DNA of 64,000 bases from Rhodocyclaceae bacterium (GCA_016721505.1 JADKHX010000002.1:62001-126000); one strand, 5' to 3'. Shown: positions 35,316 to 43,398, counted from the stretch's first letter. Notes: a model not told the origin generated them from the sequence alone. Numbers and translations are program-made.

Positions 35316-37009
35316 GCACAACCTATCGAACCTGTCCGCGTTCCGGACTGCAATTTGAGGCACAGGCCGAGCGCCTGATGTTGGTCAACGCTGTTGCCGC
35401 TGTCGTATTTTTGTTAGTGGGTGGCATCCTTGCTGTCGGTGTGGTGCTCACCCGCTGGCCGGCTGTGCATTGGCTGTCAGCCGATGCGTTTTACATGGTG
35501 CTGACCGCACACGGCATCGACATGCTGATCTTCTGGATCATCTTCTTCGAGATGGCGGTGCTGTATTTCTGTTCATCAACGCTACTGCGTTGTCGAATCG
35601 CCACGCCGCGAATGGCATGGCTCGGTTTCGCGCTGATGCTGATCGGCGCGGTCACCAACAACGTCGCCGTGTTCCGTGGCAGCTCCAGCGTGATGATGAC
35701 TTCCTACGTGCCGATGATGGCCGAGCCGGCGTTTTATCTGGGTCTGATTTTGTTCGCCGTCGGCGCATTGATCGGATGTTTCGTTTTCCTTGGCACGCTG
35801 GTCGTTGCCAAGCGCGAAAAGACTTATCAAGGCTCGATTCCGCTGGTGACTTTTGGCGCGGTGACGGCGACCATCATCGCGGTGTTCACCATCACTTCCG
35901 GCGCGATCATTTTGATCCCGACTTTCTTGATGTCGGTTGGTGTCATCAACCAAGTTGACCCCTTGGTGTACCGCACTATTTGGTGGGCCTTCGGTCACTC
36001 GTCGCAGCAGATCAACGTCGCTGCGCACATCTCGATCTGGTACGCCATCGCCGCAATTTGCTTCGGTGCCAAGCCAATGTCCGAGCGGGTCAGTCGCGGT
36101 GCCTTCCTGCTCTACATTTTGTTTTTGCAACTCGCCAGCGCGCACCATTTGCTGGCCGATCCGGGCATGAGCACGGAATGGAAAGTGGTCAACACCAGTT
36201 ACTTCATGTACTTCGCCGTGTTGGCCTCAATGATTCACGGCCTGACCATTCCCGGCGCTATCGAAGTCGCGCAACGTGAAAAGGGTTACACCAAAGGTCT
36301 GTTCGAGTGGCTGCGCAAAGCACCATGGGGCAATCCGGTTTTCTCCGGCATGTTCATTTCGCTAATCGGTTTCGGCTTCCTCGGCGGGATCTCCGGCGTG
36401 ATGATGGGAACGGAACAACTGAACATGTTGATCCACAACACCATCTACGTTCCCGGCCACTTCCACGCCACGGTTGTCGTCGGCACCACGCTGTCGTTCA
36501 TGGCGCTGACCTATTTCCTGATTCCGGTCTTGTTCAAGCGCGAAATGATCAACCCCGGCCTGGCCAAATTGCAGCCGTATATGTTCGGTCTGTCGATGTA
36601 CTTCTTCTGTCTGGTGATGATGGGCGCCGGCACGCTGGGCGTATCGCGGCGGCATTGGGATATGGCCATGGGCGGCTCGCCACTGGCCTATGAATTCCCC
36701 GGCGCGGCTTACTTGATGATGGGCTTGGTCGGCATCGCTGGCATCGCCGCGATTCTTGGCGGCGCGATCTACATCTACATCACCGTCGGCTCACTGTTGT
36801 GGGGCAAGAAACTGGATGCCGGTGTACAAACTACACAGACGATTCCGTTGCCAAAAACTCCGATGCCAAACGTCGTTGTTCAAAGTCACGGCTCAGCAGG
36901 CTTCGCCGCACCGGGCACCTTTGCCTTGGCCATGGTGTTCCTGATTTCCTTCGTCCTGTACTACTTCATCAATTGGAAGTATTTGTCGCAGGTCTGGGGT
37001 TTGAGTTAA
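35312..37009 (+). CDS. norY: Nitric oxide reductase catalytic subunit (NorY-type heme-copper)
   Basis: A 565-residue subunit I with about 12-14 membrane helices. Heme and metal ligands can be placed: His67 (low-spin heme), His229, His278 and His279 (second metal), and His383 and His385 in PGHFHATV. In oxygen reductases the helix VI motif is HPEVY, with the Tyr linked to His. Here it is HSSQQ (229-233), so both the proton-channel Glu and the catalytic Tyr are missing, the latter replaced by Gln233. That argues against oxygen reduction and for NO reduction. cNOR's HxxxE glutamate is also absent. With a CuA subunit II and adjacent senC, the best match is the sNOR family. The heme type is unknown. 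Confidence 0.82.
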   Translation: MSTTYRTCPRSGLQFEAQAERLMLVNAVAAVVFLLVGGILAVGVVLTRWPAVHWLSADAFYMVLTAHGIDMLIFWIIFFEMAVLYFCSSTLLRCRIATPRMAWLGFALMLIGAVTNNVAVFRGSSSVMMTSYVPMMAEPAFYLGLILFAVGALIGCFVFLGTLVVAKREKTYQGSIPLVTFGAVTATIIAVFTITSGAIILIPTFLMSVGVINQVDPLVYRTIWWAFGHSSQQINVAAHISIWYAIAAICFGAKPMSERVSRGAFLLYILFLQLASAHHLLADPGMSTEWKVVNTSYFMYFAVLASMIHGLTIPGAIEVAQREKGYTKGLFEWLRKAPWGNPVFSGMFISLIGFGFLGGISGVMMGTEQLNMLIHNTIYVPGHFHATVVVGTTLSFMALTYFLIPVLFKREMINPGLAKLQPYMFGLSMYFFCLVMMGAGTLGVSRRHWDMAMGGSPLAYEFPGAAYLMMGLVGIAGIAAILGGAIYIYITVGSLLWGKKLDAGVQTTQTIPLPKTPMPNVVVQSHGSAGFAAPGTFALAMVFLISFVLYYFINWKYLSQVWGLS

Positions 37010-37052
37010 TCGCGACAGCATGCCGGGAAATGCGTTCAGGAGTCATGCCGAC

Positions 37053-37949
37053 ATGAATCAGGCTCAAATCGCCAGTCGCGGGTTCACAAAAACCGCACGC
37101 GACGTGCTGAGCCTGTTCAAGCTGCGCATCGGCTTCATCATCATGCTCACCGCTTTGGCAGGCTATGCGATCACGCCGGGCGGCAATATCGGTGCGCTTC
37201 AACTCACGGTGCTTGCGCTCGCCGTTTTGGTTTCGTCAGCCAGCGCCGGTGCCTTCAATCAATACATCGAATGTGAGGAAGACAAGCTGATGGCGCGCAC
37301 CCGCACGCGGGCGTTTGTCACCGGTGCTTTGCCGCACACACCGGCGTGGCTGGTGCTGATTGTGGCGATGCTGGTCGGCTCTGTCGCGGCGGCGTGGTAT
37401 GTGAGCAATGCCGCAGCGGCGTTCTACACTTTCCTCGGCGCGTTCTTCTACGCCATCGTTTATACGGTTTGGCTAAAGCGTCGCAGTTGGCTGAACATCG
37501 TTGTCGGCGGCCTCGCGGGTAGCTTCGCCGTGCTCGCCGGTGCGGCGGCGGTCAATCCGGTTTTAGGTGCAGAGCCAGTATTGCTGGCGCTGGTTTTGTT
37601 CCTGTGGACGCCACCACATTTTTGGAGCCTGGCAATCGCCAATCGTGCCGAATACGCCGCTGCCAATGTTCCGATGTTGCCTGTTGTGGTTGGCGATGTG
37701 CGCGCCGCGCAAATCGTTTTTTACAGCACCGTTGCCTTGGTTTTGGTTTCGCTGATTGCGCCGATCATTGCCAACGCACCAATCCACTTTGCCGGTGCGC
37801 TGATCGGCGGCGGATACTTCCTGCGCAAGTCCTGGCAGCTGGCACAAAACCCGAATCGCAAAACCGCAATGGCCTCGTTCTTCGCCTCATTGCTGCAACT
37901 TTCGCTGCTGCTGGTTGCAGCCATGGTGGACGTCTGGGTATTGCGATGA
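37053..37949 (+). CDS. Divergent protoheme IX farnesyltransferase (CtaB-like)
   Basis: A UbiA-type prenyltransferase of 298 residues with about nine membrane helices. CtaB features are FLWTPPHFWSLAI and the basic MARTRTRAF. The metal-binding motif, normally NxxxDxxxD, is NQYIECEED, with Glu for the first Asp. The usual GAxPPxxG segment reads GSFAVLAGA. It may make heme O for NorY or be a changed paralogue. A start at 37053 with AGGAG ten bases upstream is preferred over 37020. It overlaps senC by 4 bp. Confidence 0.8.
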   Translation: MNQAQIASRGFTKTARDVLSLFKLRIGFIIMLTALAGYAITPGGNIGALQLTVLALAVLVSSASAGAFNQYIECEEDKLMARTRTRAFVTGALPHTPAWLVLIVAMLVGSVAAAWYVSNAAAAFYTFLGAFFYAIVYTVWLKRRSWLNIVVGGLAGSFAVLAGAAAVNPVLGAEPVLLALVLFLWTPPHFWSLAIANRAEYAAANVPMLPVVVGDVRAAQIVFYSTVALVLVSLIAPIIANAPIHFAGALIGGGYFLRKSWQLAQNPNRKTAMASFFASLLQLSLLLVAAMVDVWVLR

Positions 37950-38794
37950 AAGCTCGTCGCCTGTTGGTCGGGCGTTTGGTCGTGCTATGGCTGGCGATGT
38001 GCAGCGGCTCCACCCTCGCGCAGGACACCAACACCGCAGCAGCAAGTTCCCCCGGCCTTGACCAAAACCTCGCGCTGAAACTCAGCCACGAAGCACTTGG
38101 CCGCACCATCGGCGAACATGCCCTGCTCGACCGCGAAGGTCGCCCGGTCCGCCTTGCTGATTTTCGTGGCAAGCCGCTGCTGGTGAGCTTTATCTACACC
38201 GGCTGTTTTCAAGTCTGCCCCGCCACTACCAAGCTGTTGCAAAAGGCTGTACGCGACGCGCAGGAAACTTTGGGCACCAACAATTTCCGCGTCATCAGCA
38301 TCGGCTTCAATCAGCCCGCCGACTCACCGCAAGCGCTCAAATCCTATGCACGGCAATACGGCATCACCGAACCCAATTGGGAATTCTTGAGCCCCTCCGC
38401 CGCCAGCGTGGCCGATCTCGCGCGCGACTTTGGCTTCAGTTACGTCCCGACCGCCGCCGGTTTTGATCACGTCCTGCAAGTCACCGTGGTCGACGCCGAC
38501 AGCAAGATTTACCGTCAGGTTTATGGCGACCAATTCACGCCCGAGCAGCTCACCGAACCATTGCGCCAACTGATCAACCGTGCGCCAATCAGCGACACCA
38601 CCAACTTCGCCGATCTGGTCGAACGTGTGCGCATCCTTTGCTCGGTGTACGACCCGCTCACCGGCAAATACAAAGTCAGTTACGGCCTCGCATTTGAAAT
38701 CGCTGGTGGTGTGACTTTTTTGATTTGGATACTTTGGTTTTTCGGCAACGAATGGTGGACGCGGCGGCGGCACACACGTCAGTTGCGCGCCTGA
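37946..38794 (+). CDS. senC: SenC/SCO-family copper chaperone
   Basis: A thioredoxin-fold copper chaperone for CuA assembly, 282 residues. A signal peptide precedes the domain with copper ligands CFQVC (CxxxC) and His in AGFDHVLQV. Unlike most SCO proteins it has a C-terminal extension with a membrane helix (FEIAGGVTFLIWILWFF). It should load the CuA site of NorS. It overlaps the CtaB-like gene (ATGA) and the following cytochrome b gene (TGATG). Confidence 0.88.
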   Translation: MKARRLLVGRLVVLWLAMCSGSTLAQDTNTAAASSPGLDQNLALKLSHEALGRTIGEHALLDREGRPVRLADFRGKPLLVSFIYTGCFQVCPATTKLLQKAVRDAQETLGTNNFRVISIGFNQPADSPQALKSYARQYGITEPNWEFLSPSAASVADLARDFGFSYVPTAAGFDHVLQVTVVDADSKIYRQVYGDQFTPEQLTEPLRQLINRAPISDTTNFADLVERVRILCSVYDPLTGKYKVSYGLAFEIAGGVTFLIWILWFFGNEWWTRRRHTRQLRA

Positions 38795-40392
38795 TGAGTT
38801 CGATATCTGCCGACACGGCGTGTGGTCAGCACCAACTGGCGAGTGAAAGCCTCGGCAGCAAAATCTGCCGCAAGCTCGATCACCAGTTCGATACCGTTTT
38901 CGGCGCAGCGGCCAACCCGTGGCGACACCTCGGCGCGCTTGGCTTTCTATTCCTCTGGATCGTCGTTGTCAGTGGCATCTACGTCTACATCATGTTCGAC
39001 ACCTCAGTTGCCGGCGCCTACGAATCGATTGAATCGCTATCGCGCGAACAACCGCTGTTCGGCGGCCTGTTGCGCAGCCTGCATCGCTACGCATCGGACG
39101 CGTTCCTGATCGTCACGCTGTTGCATCTGGCGCGGGAATTCCTGCTTGGGCGCTACCGCGGGTTTCGCGCCTTCTCGTGGCTCACCGGCGTGCCGTTGCT
39201 ATGGCTGACTTACGCGGCAGGCATCGGTGGATTCTGGCTGGTGTGGGATCAGCTCGGGCAGTTTTCTGCCAACGCTACAGCGGAGTTGCTCGATGCCATT
39301 CCACTTTTCGCCACGCCACTCACGCGCAATTTCCTGACCGCCAGTGCCGTCAGCGACCGCATGTTTTCCTTGTTTGTCTTCGTCCATATCGGCGTGCCAT
39401 TGCTGCTGCTGTTTGGCCTGTGGTTCCATATTCAGCGCATCAGCCAGGCCGACGTTTTCCCCGCGCGTGCCTTGAGCGCAGGGTCGCTCGCCGCTCTCCT
39501 CGTGTTGTCACTGGTCTTGCCGGTCACCGGGCAGGGCACGGCCGATATGGCGCAGCTGCCCGCAGCATTAACTTTCGACTGGTGGTATCTCGCCGTCCAT
39601 CCGCTGATGTACGCCACCTCAGCGACCACCGTCTGGGTGCTCGTCTTCGCTATCACCGCTTTGCTGCTTGCGCTGCCGGTGCTGCCAACGATGTCACGCA
39701 AGCCAGCGCAAGTCGCCGAACCGGTCGCCGAGGTTGCCATCGTCAGCCCCGACAATTGCAGCGGTTGCCGCCGTTGTCTGGACGATTGCCCCTATGCCGC
39801 CATCAGCATGATTCCGCATCCGAACAAAAAAATCGGGCGCGAGCTGGCCGTGGTCAACGCCGACTTTTGCGCCGCCTGCGGCATCTGCGCCGGGTCGTGT
39901 CCGTCGTCCAGCCCGTTCCGTCACAACGAGACACTGGTCACCGGCATCGACATGCCGCAATTGCCCGTCGACAGCATTCGCCGCTGGCTCGATGAAGTGC
40001 TGGCAGACGAAACCAAGCACGGCGAAAAGATCATCGTCATCGGCTGCGACCACGCCGTTGATGTATCAGCAATCGCAACAACAGAAATAATTCCGCTCAG
40101 CCTGATCTGCACCGGCATGCTGCCGCCCGCGTTTGTCGAATACGCCATCCGTCGCGGCGCGGCAGGCGTTTTGCTCACCGGTTGCCGCAGCGGCGGCTGT
40201 GCCTTCCGCCAAGGAAATCAATGGACCGAAGATCGCATCGCCGGTCGTCGCGAGCCGCATCTGCGTTCGAACGTCGATCCAAGTCGAGTCAACATTGTCT
40301 GGGCAGATCGTGGCGACGAGGCCAAACTACAAATTGCCATTAGCCAATTCAAATATTCACTTTTAGAGGTGTCGCATGAACCAAGCCACTAG
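38794..40392 (+). CDS. Cytochrome b / 2x[4Fe-4S] ferredoxin / MvhD fusion protein
   Basis: A 532-residue protein with three modules. Residues about 25-305 are a cytochrome b domain, with heme-ligand histidines in SLHRYASD and LLHLAREF paired with HIGVP and WFHIQR, and FDWWYL where cytochrome b has PEWY. Residues about 320-375 hold two [4Fe-4S] motifs, CSGCRRCLDDC and CAACGICAGSC. Residues about 410-510 are an MvhD/FlpD-like domain with cysteines in IGCDH, LICTGM and LTGCRSGGC. It likely moves electrons between a cytosolic carrier and the quinol pool or NorSY. The TGATG start at 38794 overlaps senC; upstream codons in frame are inside senC. A hairpin repeat is translated at residues 7-16 (DTACGQHQLA). 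Confidence 0.85.
   Translation: MSSISADTACGQHQLASESLGSKICRKLDHQFDTVFGAAANPWRHLGALGFLFLWIVVVSGIYVYIMFDTSVAGAYESIESLSREQPLFGGLLRSLHRYASDAFLIVTLLHLAREFLLGRYRGFRAFSWLTGVPLLWLTYAAGIGGFWLVWDQLGQFSANATAELLDAIPLFATPLTRNFLTASAVSDRMFSLFVFVHIGVPLLLLFGLWFHIQRISQADVFPARALSAGSLAALLVLSLVLPVTGQGTADMAQLPAALTFDWWYLAVHPLMYATSATTVWVLVFAITALLLALPVLPTMSRKPAQVAEPVAEVAIVSPDNCSGCRRCLDDCPYAAISMIPHPNKKIGRELAVVNADFCAACGICAGSCPSSSPFRHNETLVTGIDMPQLPVDSIRRWLDEVLADETKHGEKIIVIGCDHAVDVSAIATTEIIPLSLICTGMLPPAFVEYAIRRGAAGVLLTGCRSGGCAFRQGNQWTEDRIAGRREPHLRSNVDPSRVNIVWADRGDEAKLQIAISQFKYSLLEVSHEPSH
38816..38841 (+). repeat. Short hairpin repeat copy 8 (5' end of the cytochrome b fusion gene)
   Basis: A full 26-bp copy, CGGCGTGTGG then TCAGCACCAACTGGCG, translated near the N-terminus. 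Confidence 0.8.
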
Positions 40393-40879
40393 GATTTTTG
40401 CCCAAGCGCTGCTCTACGCCGCATTCGCCGCCGTCGTCGGCTACTTCGCCACCGCACCGGTTTATCGCCACCTGCCGGCCGATCAGGCGTTGATAAAACT
40501 GAGCTTCAGCCACAGCGGCAAACTGCTCGCCGAATGCCGCCAGCGCAGCGCCGAAGAACTCGCCAAAATGCCACCCAACATGCGCGCCCCCATGGACTGC
40601 CGCCGCGAACGCTCCCCCGTCGCTGTCGAGATCGACCTCGACGGGCAACCATTGTTTCGCCATATCGCACCGCCATCCGGCCTGTCAAAAGACGGCGCAT
40701 CCACCGTCTATCAGCGCTTCACCCTCCCCGCCGGTACACATCAACTCGCCGTGCGCTTCAGCGACGACGTGAACAAAAAAGACTTCGGCTACCAACGCGC
40801 CGAGACAGTGACCTTGGCGCCGGGGAAAGTGTTGGTAATTGATTTTGATGCGGAGAAAGGTGGGATTACGCTGATTTGA
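40376..40879 (+). CDS. Membrane-anchored protein of unknown function, end of nor operon
   Basis: A 167-residue protein. One N-terminal helix (about 8-27, FAQALLYAAFAAVVGYFATA) anchors a periplasmic beta-rich domain with two cysteines (LAECRQRS and PMDCRRE). No family was recognised. It overlaps the cytochrome b fusion gene by 17 bp and is the last gene of the operon, so a role in the same complex or its assembly is likely. Confidence 0.75.
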   Translation: MNQATRIFAQALLYAAFAAVVGYFATAPVYRHLPADQALIKLSFSHSGKLLAECRQRSAEELAKMPPNMRAPMDCRRERSPVAVEIDLDGQPLFRHIAPPSGLSKDGASTVYQRFTLPAGTHQLAVRFSDDVNKKDFGYQRAETVTLAPGKVLVIDFDAEKGGITLI

Positions 40880-40899
40880 TTTCTCGTCGCACACAGCAA

Positions 40900-40925
40900 C
40901 GGCGTGTTGCCAGCACCAACTGACA
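40900..40925 (+). repeat. Short hairpin repeat copy 9 (intergenic)
   Basis: CGGCGTGTTG then CCAGCACCAACTGACA, just after the nor operon. Confidence 0.75.
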
Positions 40926-40941
40926 AAGTCCGCTCACACGC

Positions 40942-41223
40942 TCAGTTGCTATGCAGTTTTTCCTTCAACCAAACTTTGATCAACGACTGATACGGTACAT
41001 CACGCGCATTGGCTGCTGCCTTGATTGAATCAAGCAAGTGCTGCGGCAAACGCAAGGAAATCGTTTTCGTCGTCGGCTTCAAATTGGGCAATACCACGCG
41101 CTTTGCCGACGACCAATCCTGATAATCGGTCGAGTTAGCCTTCTCCCAAAAAGCACGTTCTTTTGCTTCCGAGGTGAATTTCGGTACAGTAATTTTTGAG
41201 GCCACTTTAGGCTGCTTGTTCAT
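40942..41223 (-). CDS. CopG/BrnA-type antitoxin, apparently orphan
   Basis: A 93-residue protein. The C-terminal ribbon-helix-helix (KTISLRLPQHLLDSIKAAANARDVPYQSLIKVWLKEKL) and N-terminal PKFTSEAKERAFWE are typical of the CopG antitoxin family that pairs with BrnT-like toxins. No toxin frame lies directly upstream, where one is expected; instead there is a hairpin-repeat copy. It is probably a leftover or solitary antitoxin. Confidence 0.8.
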   Translation of the reverse strand: MNKQPKVASKITVPKFTSEAKERAFWEKANSTDYQDWSSAKRVVLPNLKPTTKTISLRLPQHLLDSIKAAANARDVPYQSLIKVWLKEKLHSN

Positions 41224-41264
41224 ACAACATCCGCTTCTTGAAGGAACGCAAAAGGGAATTGTTT

Positions 41265-41290
41265 CGCCAGTTAGTACTGGTGATACGTCG
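41265..41290 (-). repeat. Short hairpin repeat copy 10 (intergenic, diverged)
   Basis: CGCCAGTTAGTACTGG then TGATACGTCG, with two changes in the loop but an intact CCAG/CTGG stem. Confidence 0.65.
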
Positions 41291-41324
41291 TTGATCTCGA
41301 TTGACGCACTCGTCGCGGTGATTC

Positions 41325-41540
41325 TCAGCTGGCCGCTTTTTTTAACAGCGCCAAACCGCGTGGAATTTTCCCGGCGCCTCTGGCTGCGCGAATGCGAAAC
41401 CGTGTTTCCGCATCGAATTCAGCAAGCATCAAGGTGGTCATCTCGTCGATCAAGCGATTCAATGGCGTGCCACGGCTTTTTGCAAGCGCCTTGAGTCGGG
41501 CATGTTTCTCGTCTGGTAGTCGAACCGTTAGTGCTGACAT
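41325..41540 (-). CDS. Ribbon-helix-helix antitoxin of a PIN toxin pair
   Basis: A 71-residue protein with the RHH pattern MSALTVRLPDEKHARLKALAKSRGTPLNRLIDEM. It follows the PIN toxin gene by one base on the same strand, so the toxin is first and the antitoxin second, the reverse of the usual order. The C-terminal basic tail may contact the toxin. Confidence 0.8.
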   Translation of the reverse strand: MSALTVRLPDEKHARLKALAKSRGTPLNRLIDEMTTLMLAEFDAETRFRIRAARGAGKIPRGLALLKKAAS

Positions 41541-41541
41541 G

Positions 41542-41958
41542 TCATAACTCCTTCAAAAATTGCTCTGGGGAAACTGCGCGAAGTTGAGGGAAATGCAATT
41601 GACTTGCGCGAAGATTTCGCAGGTCGCGTGAAACAATGAAATCTGCGCCAGCGGCCACGCCGAGTTCGACCAAATGGTTGTCAGCCTCATCCGCCAGATT
41701 GGGTCGCCACAGGTAGTAAACGCGAACCCATTCGCAACAGGAAAGGAAGGCATCAATCAATTCATCGCGCTCGCGAGGGTTCAATCGACATGACTCAAAC
41801 AAACTAACGCGCGCGAAAACATCCTCCACTTCATTAAATAGTGCGTTGCCAATAACCGGCGTGCAGCGCTGTTCCAAGCACGCGGCAACGACAGCATTCG
41901 CGGCACCTGTACCTAAACAAGCCGCAACAATAATATTCGTATCAACCACGATTCGCAT
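41542..41958 (-). CDS. PIN-domain ribonuclease toxin
   Basis: A 138-residue PIN protein. Acidic residues for metal binding include Asp5 in VVDTNIIVAA, Glu in NEVEDVF and Asp in ADEADNHLVELGVAAGADFIVSRD. It likely cleaves RNA when released from its RHH partner. It appears intact. Confidence 0.85.
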   Translation of the reverse strand: MRIVVDTNIIVAACLGTGAANAVVAACLEQRCTPVIGNALFNEVEDVFARVSLFESCRLNPRERDELIDAFLSCCEWVRVYYLWRPNLADEADNHLVELGVAAGADFIVSRDLRNLRASQLHFPQLRAVSPEQFLKEL

Positions 41959-42074
41959 GGATAAATGGTATCAGATTTGCCACCACATTGCACAAGCAAT
42001 AAATCGAGTTACGGGGAGCGCAGCGTAAGGTATCGCATAACGACATCTGACCTGACCGCTTTTACCCGTCGCCT

Positions 42075-42205
42075 TTACTCGGCAACAGCCGCCAAATTCG
42101 CCCGCGCCCTATGCAGCTTCTTGTAGCTGCCGATCAGCCGATGATGCCTTTCGAGCCCCTCCAGTTTCATACTCGCGGGCGTTAGTCTGAAGAAGCGGAT
42201 ATTCG
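42075..42205 (-). pseudogene. 3' remnant of a second ycaO gene
   Basis: Read on the minus strand, the last 40 or so codons of a YcaO C-terminus are recognisable (ASMKLEGL, then HHRLIGSYKKLHRARA, then a stop). They parallel 49084-49196, the end of the ycaO gene 7 kb away, at about 80 percent DNA identity by eye. The rest of this copy is missing. Confidence 0.75.
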
Positions 42206-42253
42206 TGGTCTAAGGTAGACTGATTTTTCGGACACGTTTGAAGTTCAAACCGC

Positions 42254-42454
42254 TTAGTTCCGGTCGATTTCAATATTTTCTTTGGTGCCGCTATTGGAAA
42301 CCGCGATCATGATCCCGAAGCCTATCAGGATCACCACCCCGATCAACGTCCAGGTTGTGCCGATGCTTTCCAGAATACCCAATTTCCAAAGCGCCGCCAA
42401 AACCCCACCCATCAAGACAACAAAACCAACAAGATACATACCGGCCCACTTCAT
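42254..42454 (-). CDS. Small two-helix membrane protein
   Basis: A 66-residue protein with two predicted membrane helices (GMYLVGFVVLMGGVLAALW and WTLIGVVILIGFGIMIAV) and a short charged tail. A strong AGGAGG precedes the ATG, so it is probably translated. No family recognised. Confidence 0.65.
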   Translation of the reverse strand: MKWAGMYLVGFVVLMGGVLAALWKLGILESIGTTWTLIGVVILIGFGIMIAVSNSGTKENIEIDRN

Positions 42455-42640
42455 AATTTAACCTCCTGATAAGATCAGATTCCTATTGCACCGCGACGAC
42501 TGATGAAGCTACAGAAAAAATCCGCGGTTGTTTGTTTGCTAGCGCAAATGTGTCGGCGCTGGTTGTGAGCAAGGATGCCGCATTCGAGATAGCGCCGAAA
42601 AGTGCGCTCGACAGGCGACGCGGCGATCTGACCCGTTTCT

Positions 42641-43114
42641 TTAGGGGAAGCTGTAGGGCCCAGCGTCTTTCGCTTTGAACTCGGGAAGCTTGCGGTTCTC
42701 GGCTACGCCACGGCTTTGCATGGTGCCGATGAATTTGGCTGAATCTTTGACCGAATCGTCAAGCACCAAACCGAAGTTTCCCGCCGTGGTGACCAGAGTG
42801 AACGTATCCGTATGGAAGGAATATTCCTGGATCGAGCTTATGGGTGACTCAAATGCCAGAGACGCTTTCTTGTCGTCTTTATAGATACGCAGCGCGTCAT
42901 TGGTAACCAGACAAAAGCCGAATCGCTTGTAGGCAGTGAAGACGTTTTTGGCCGGTATAGAGTAAATACAGTTACTTTGTACGACGACGTCCCGGCGTTC
43001 ATTTTCAGGTAAAAGAGCAAGTGCTGCCGCGCGATCAATGCGGCTTCCTGCACAACTGCTGCCCGATGCCAACATGGTTACCGCCAATACCGCGAGAACT
43101 GAGGCACTACGCAT
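42641..43114 (-). CDS. Secreted protein of unknown function
   Basis: 157 residues. The ATG at 43114 has AGGGGAAA upstream and opens a signal peptide (MRSASVLAVLAVTMLASGSSC), possibly a lipoprotein signal. The mature part has several aromatic and basic strands, like small PH-fold proteins, but no family was recognised. The frame is open 72 bp further upstream without support. Confidence 0.6.
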   Translation of the reverse strand: MRSASVLAVLAVTMLASGSSCAGSRIDRAAALALLPENERRDVVVQSNCIYSIPAKNVFTAYKRFGFCLVTNDALRIYKDDKKASLAFESPISSIQEYSFHTDTFTLVTTAGNFGLVLDDSVKDSAKFIGTMQSRGVAENRKLPEFKAKDAGPYSFP

Positions 43115-43222
43115 GCTATTTCCCCTTAACTTTGGCGCCTTAATCATTAAACGTGGGGTGGTCCGGGAAGTTTTCCAGACCCCCAACGAATTTTGATTTT
43201 CCCGGATGCACCTTGTCGTTAC

Positions 43223-43238
43223 CGTACGCTAGCGTACG
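43223..43238. repeat. 16-bp perfect palindrome
   Basis: CGTACGCT followed by its exact complement AGCGTACG, in the 355-bp stretch between two small genes. That stretch otherwise holds only two copies of the GTGGTCTGACC-type motif. Confidence 0.5.
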
Positions 43239-43263
43239 TTGGTGGGGCGTCAATCCGCAACAA

Positions 43264-43277
43264 TTGGGGTCAGACCA
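43264..43277 (-). repeat. GTGGTCTGACCCC motif copy
   Basis: GGGGTCAGACCACG on the plus strand. This is one of about five or six copies confined to 42.2-47.5 kb; others are near 42204 (weak), 43383, 44356, 46767 and 47424. Confidence 0.6.
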
Positions 43278-43382
43278 CGGAAAACATTCGCCGTGTTCTT
43301 CAGTCATTGCCACTACTCAATGTGCAGGAAGCTAAGTGGAACTGCTTTTGGGACTTTCCTTGACGCCGATGGAACCACGAAC

Positions 43383-43398
43383 ATTGGTGGTCTGACCC
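43383..43398 (+). repeat. GTGGTCTGACCCC motif copy
   Basis: TTGGTGGTCTGACCCC is the forward copy of the motif that appears inverted at 43264, about 105 bp away; the pair may bound a small element. Confidence 0.6.

Noticed and set aside
37604..37945. Upstream extension of the SCO gene inside the CtaB-like gene
   Set aside because: The extension has no signal peptide or homology. The ATG at 37946 opens a signal peptide and overlaps the previous stop.
39177..39995. 272-codon plus-strand frame within the cytochrome b fusion gene
   Set aside because: It is an arginine-rich shadow frame of a GC-rich gene with well-defined heme and cluster motifs.
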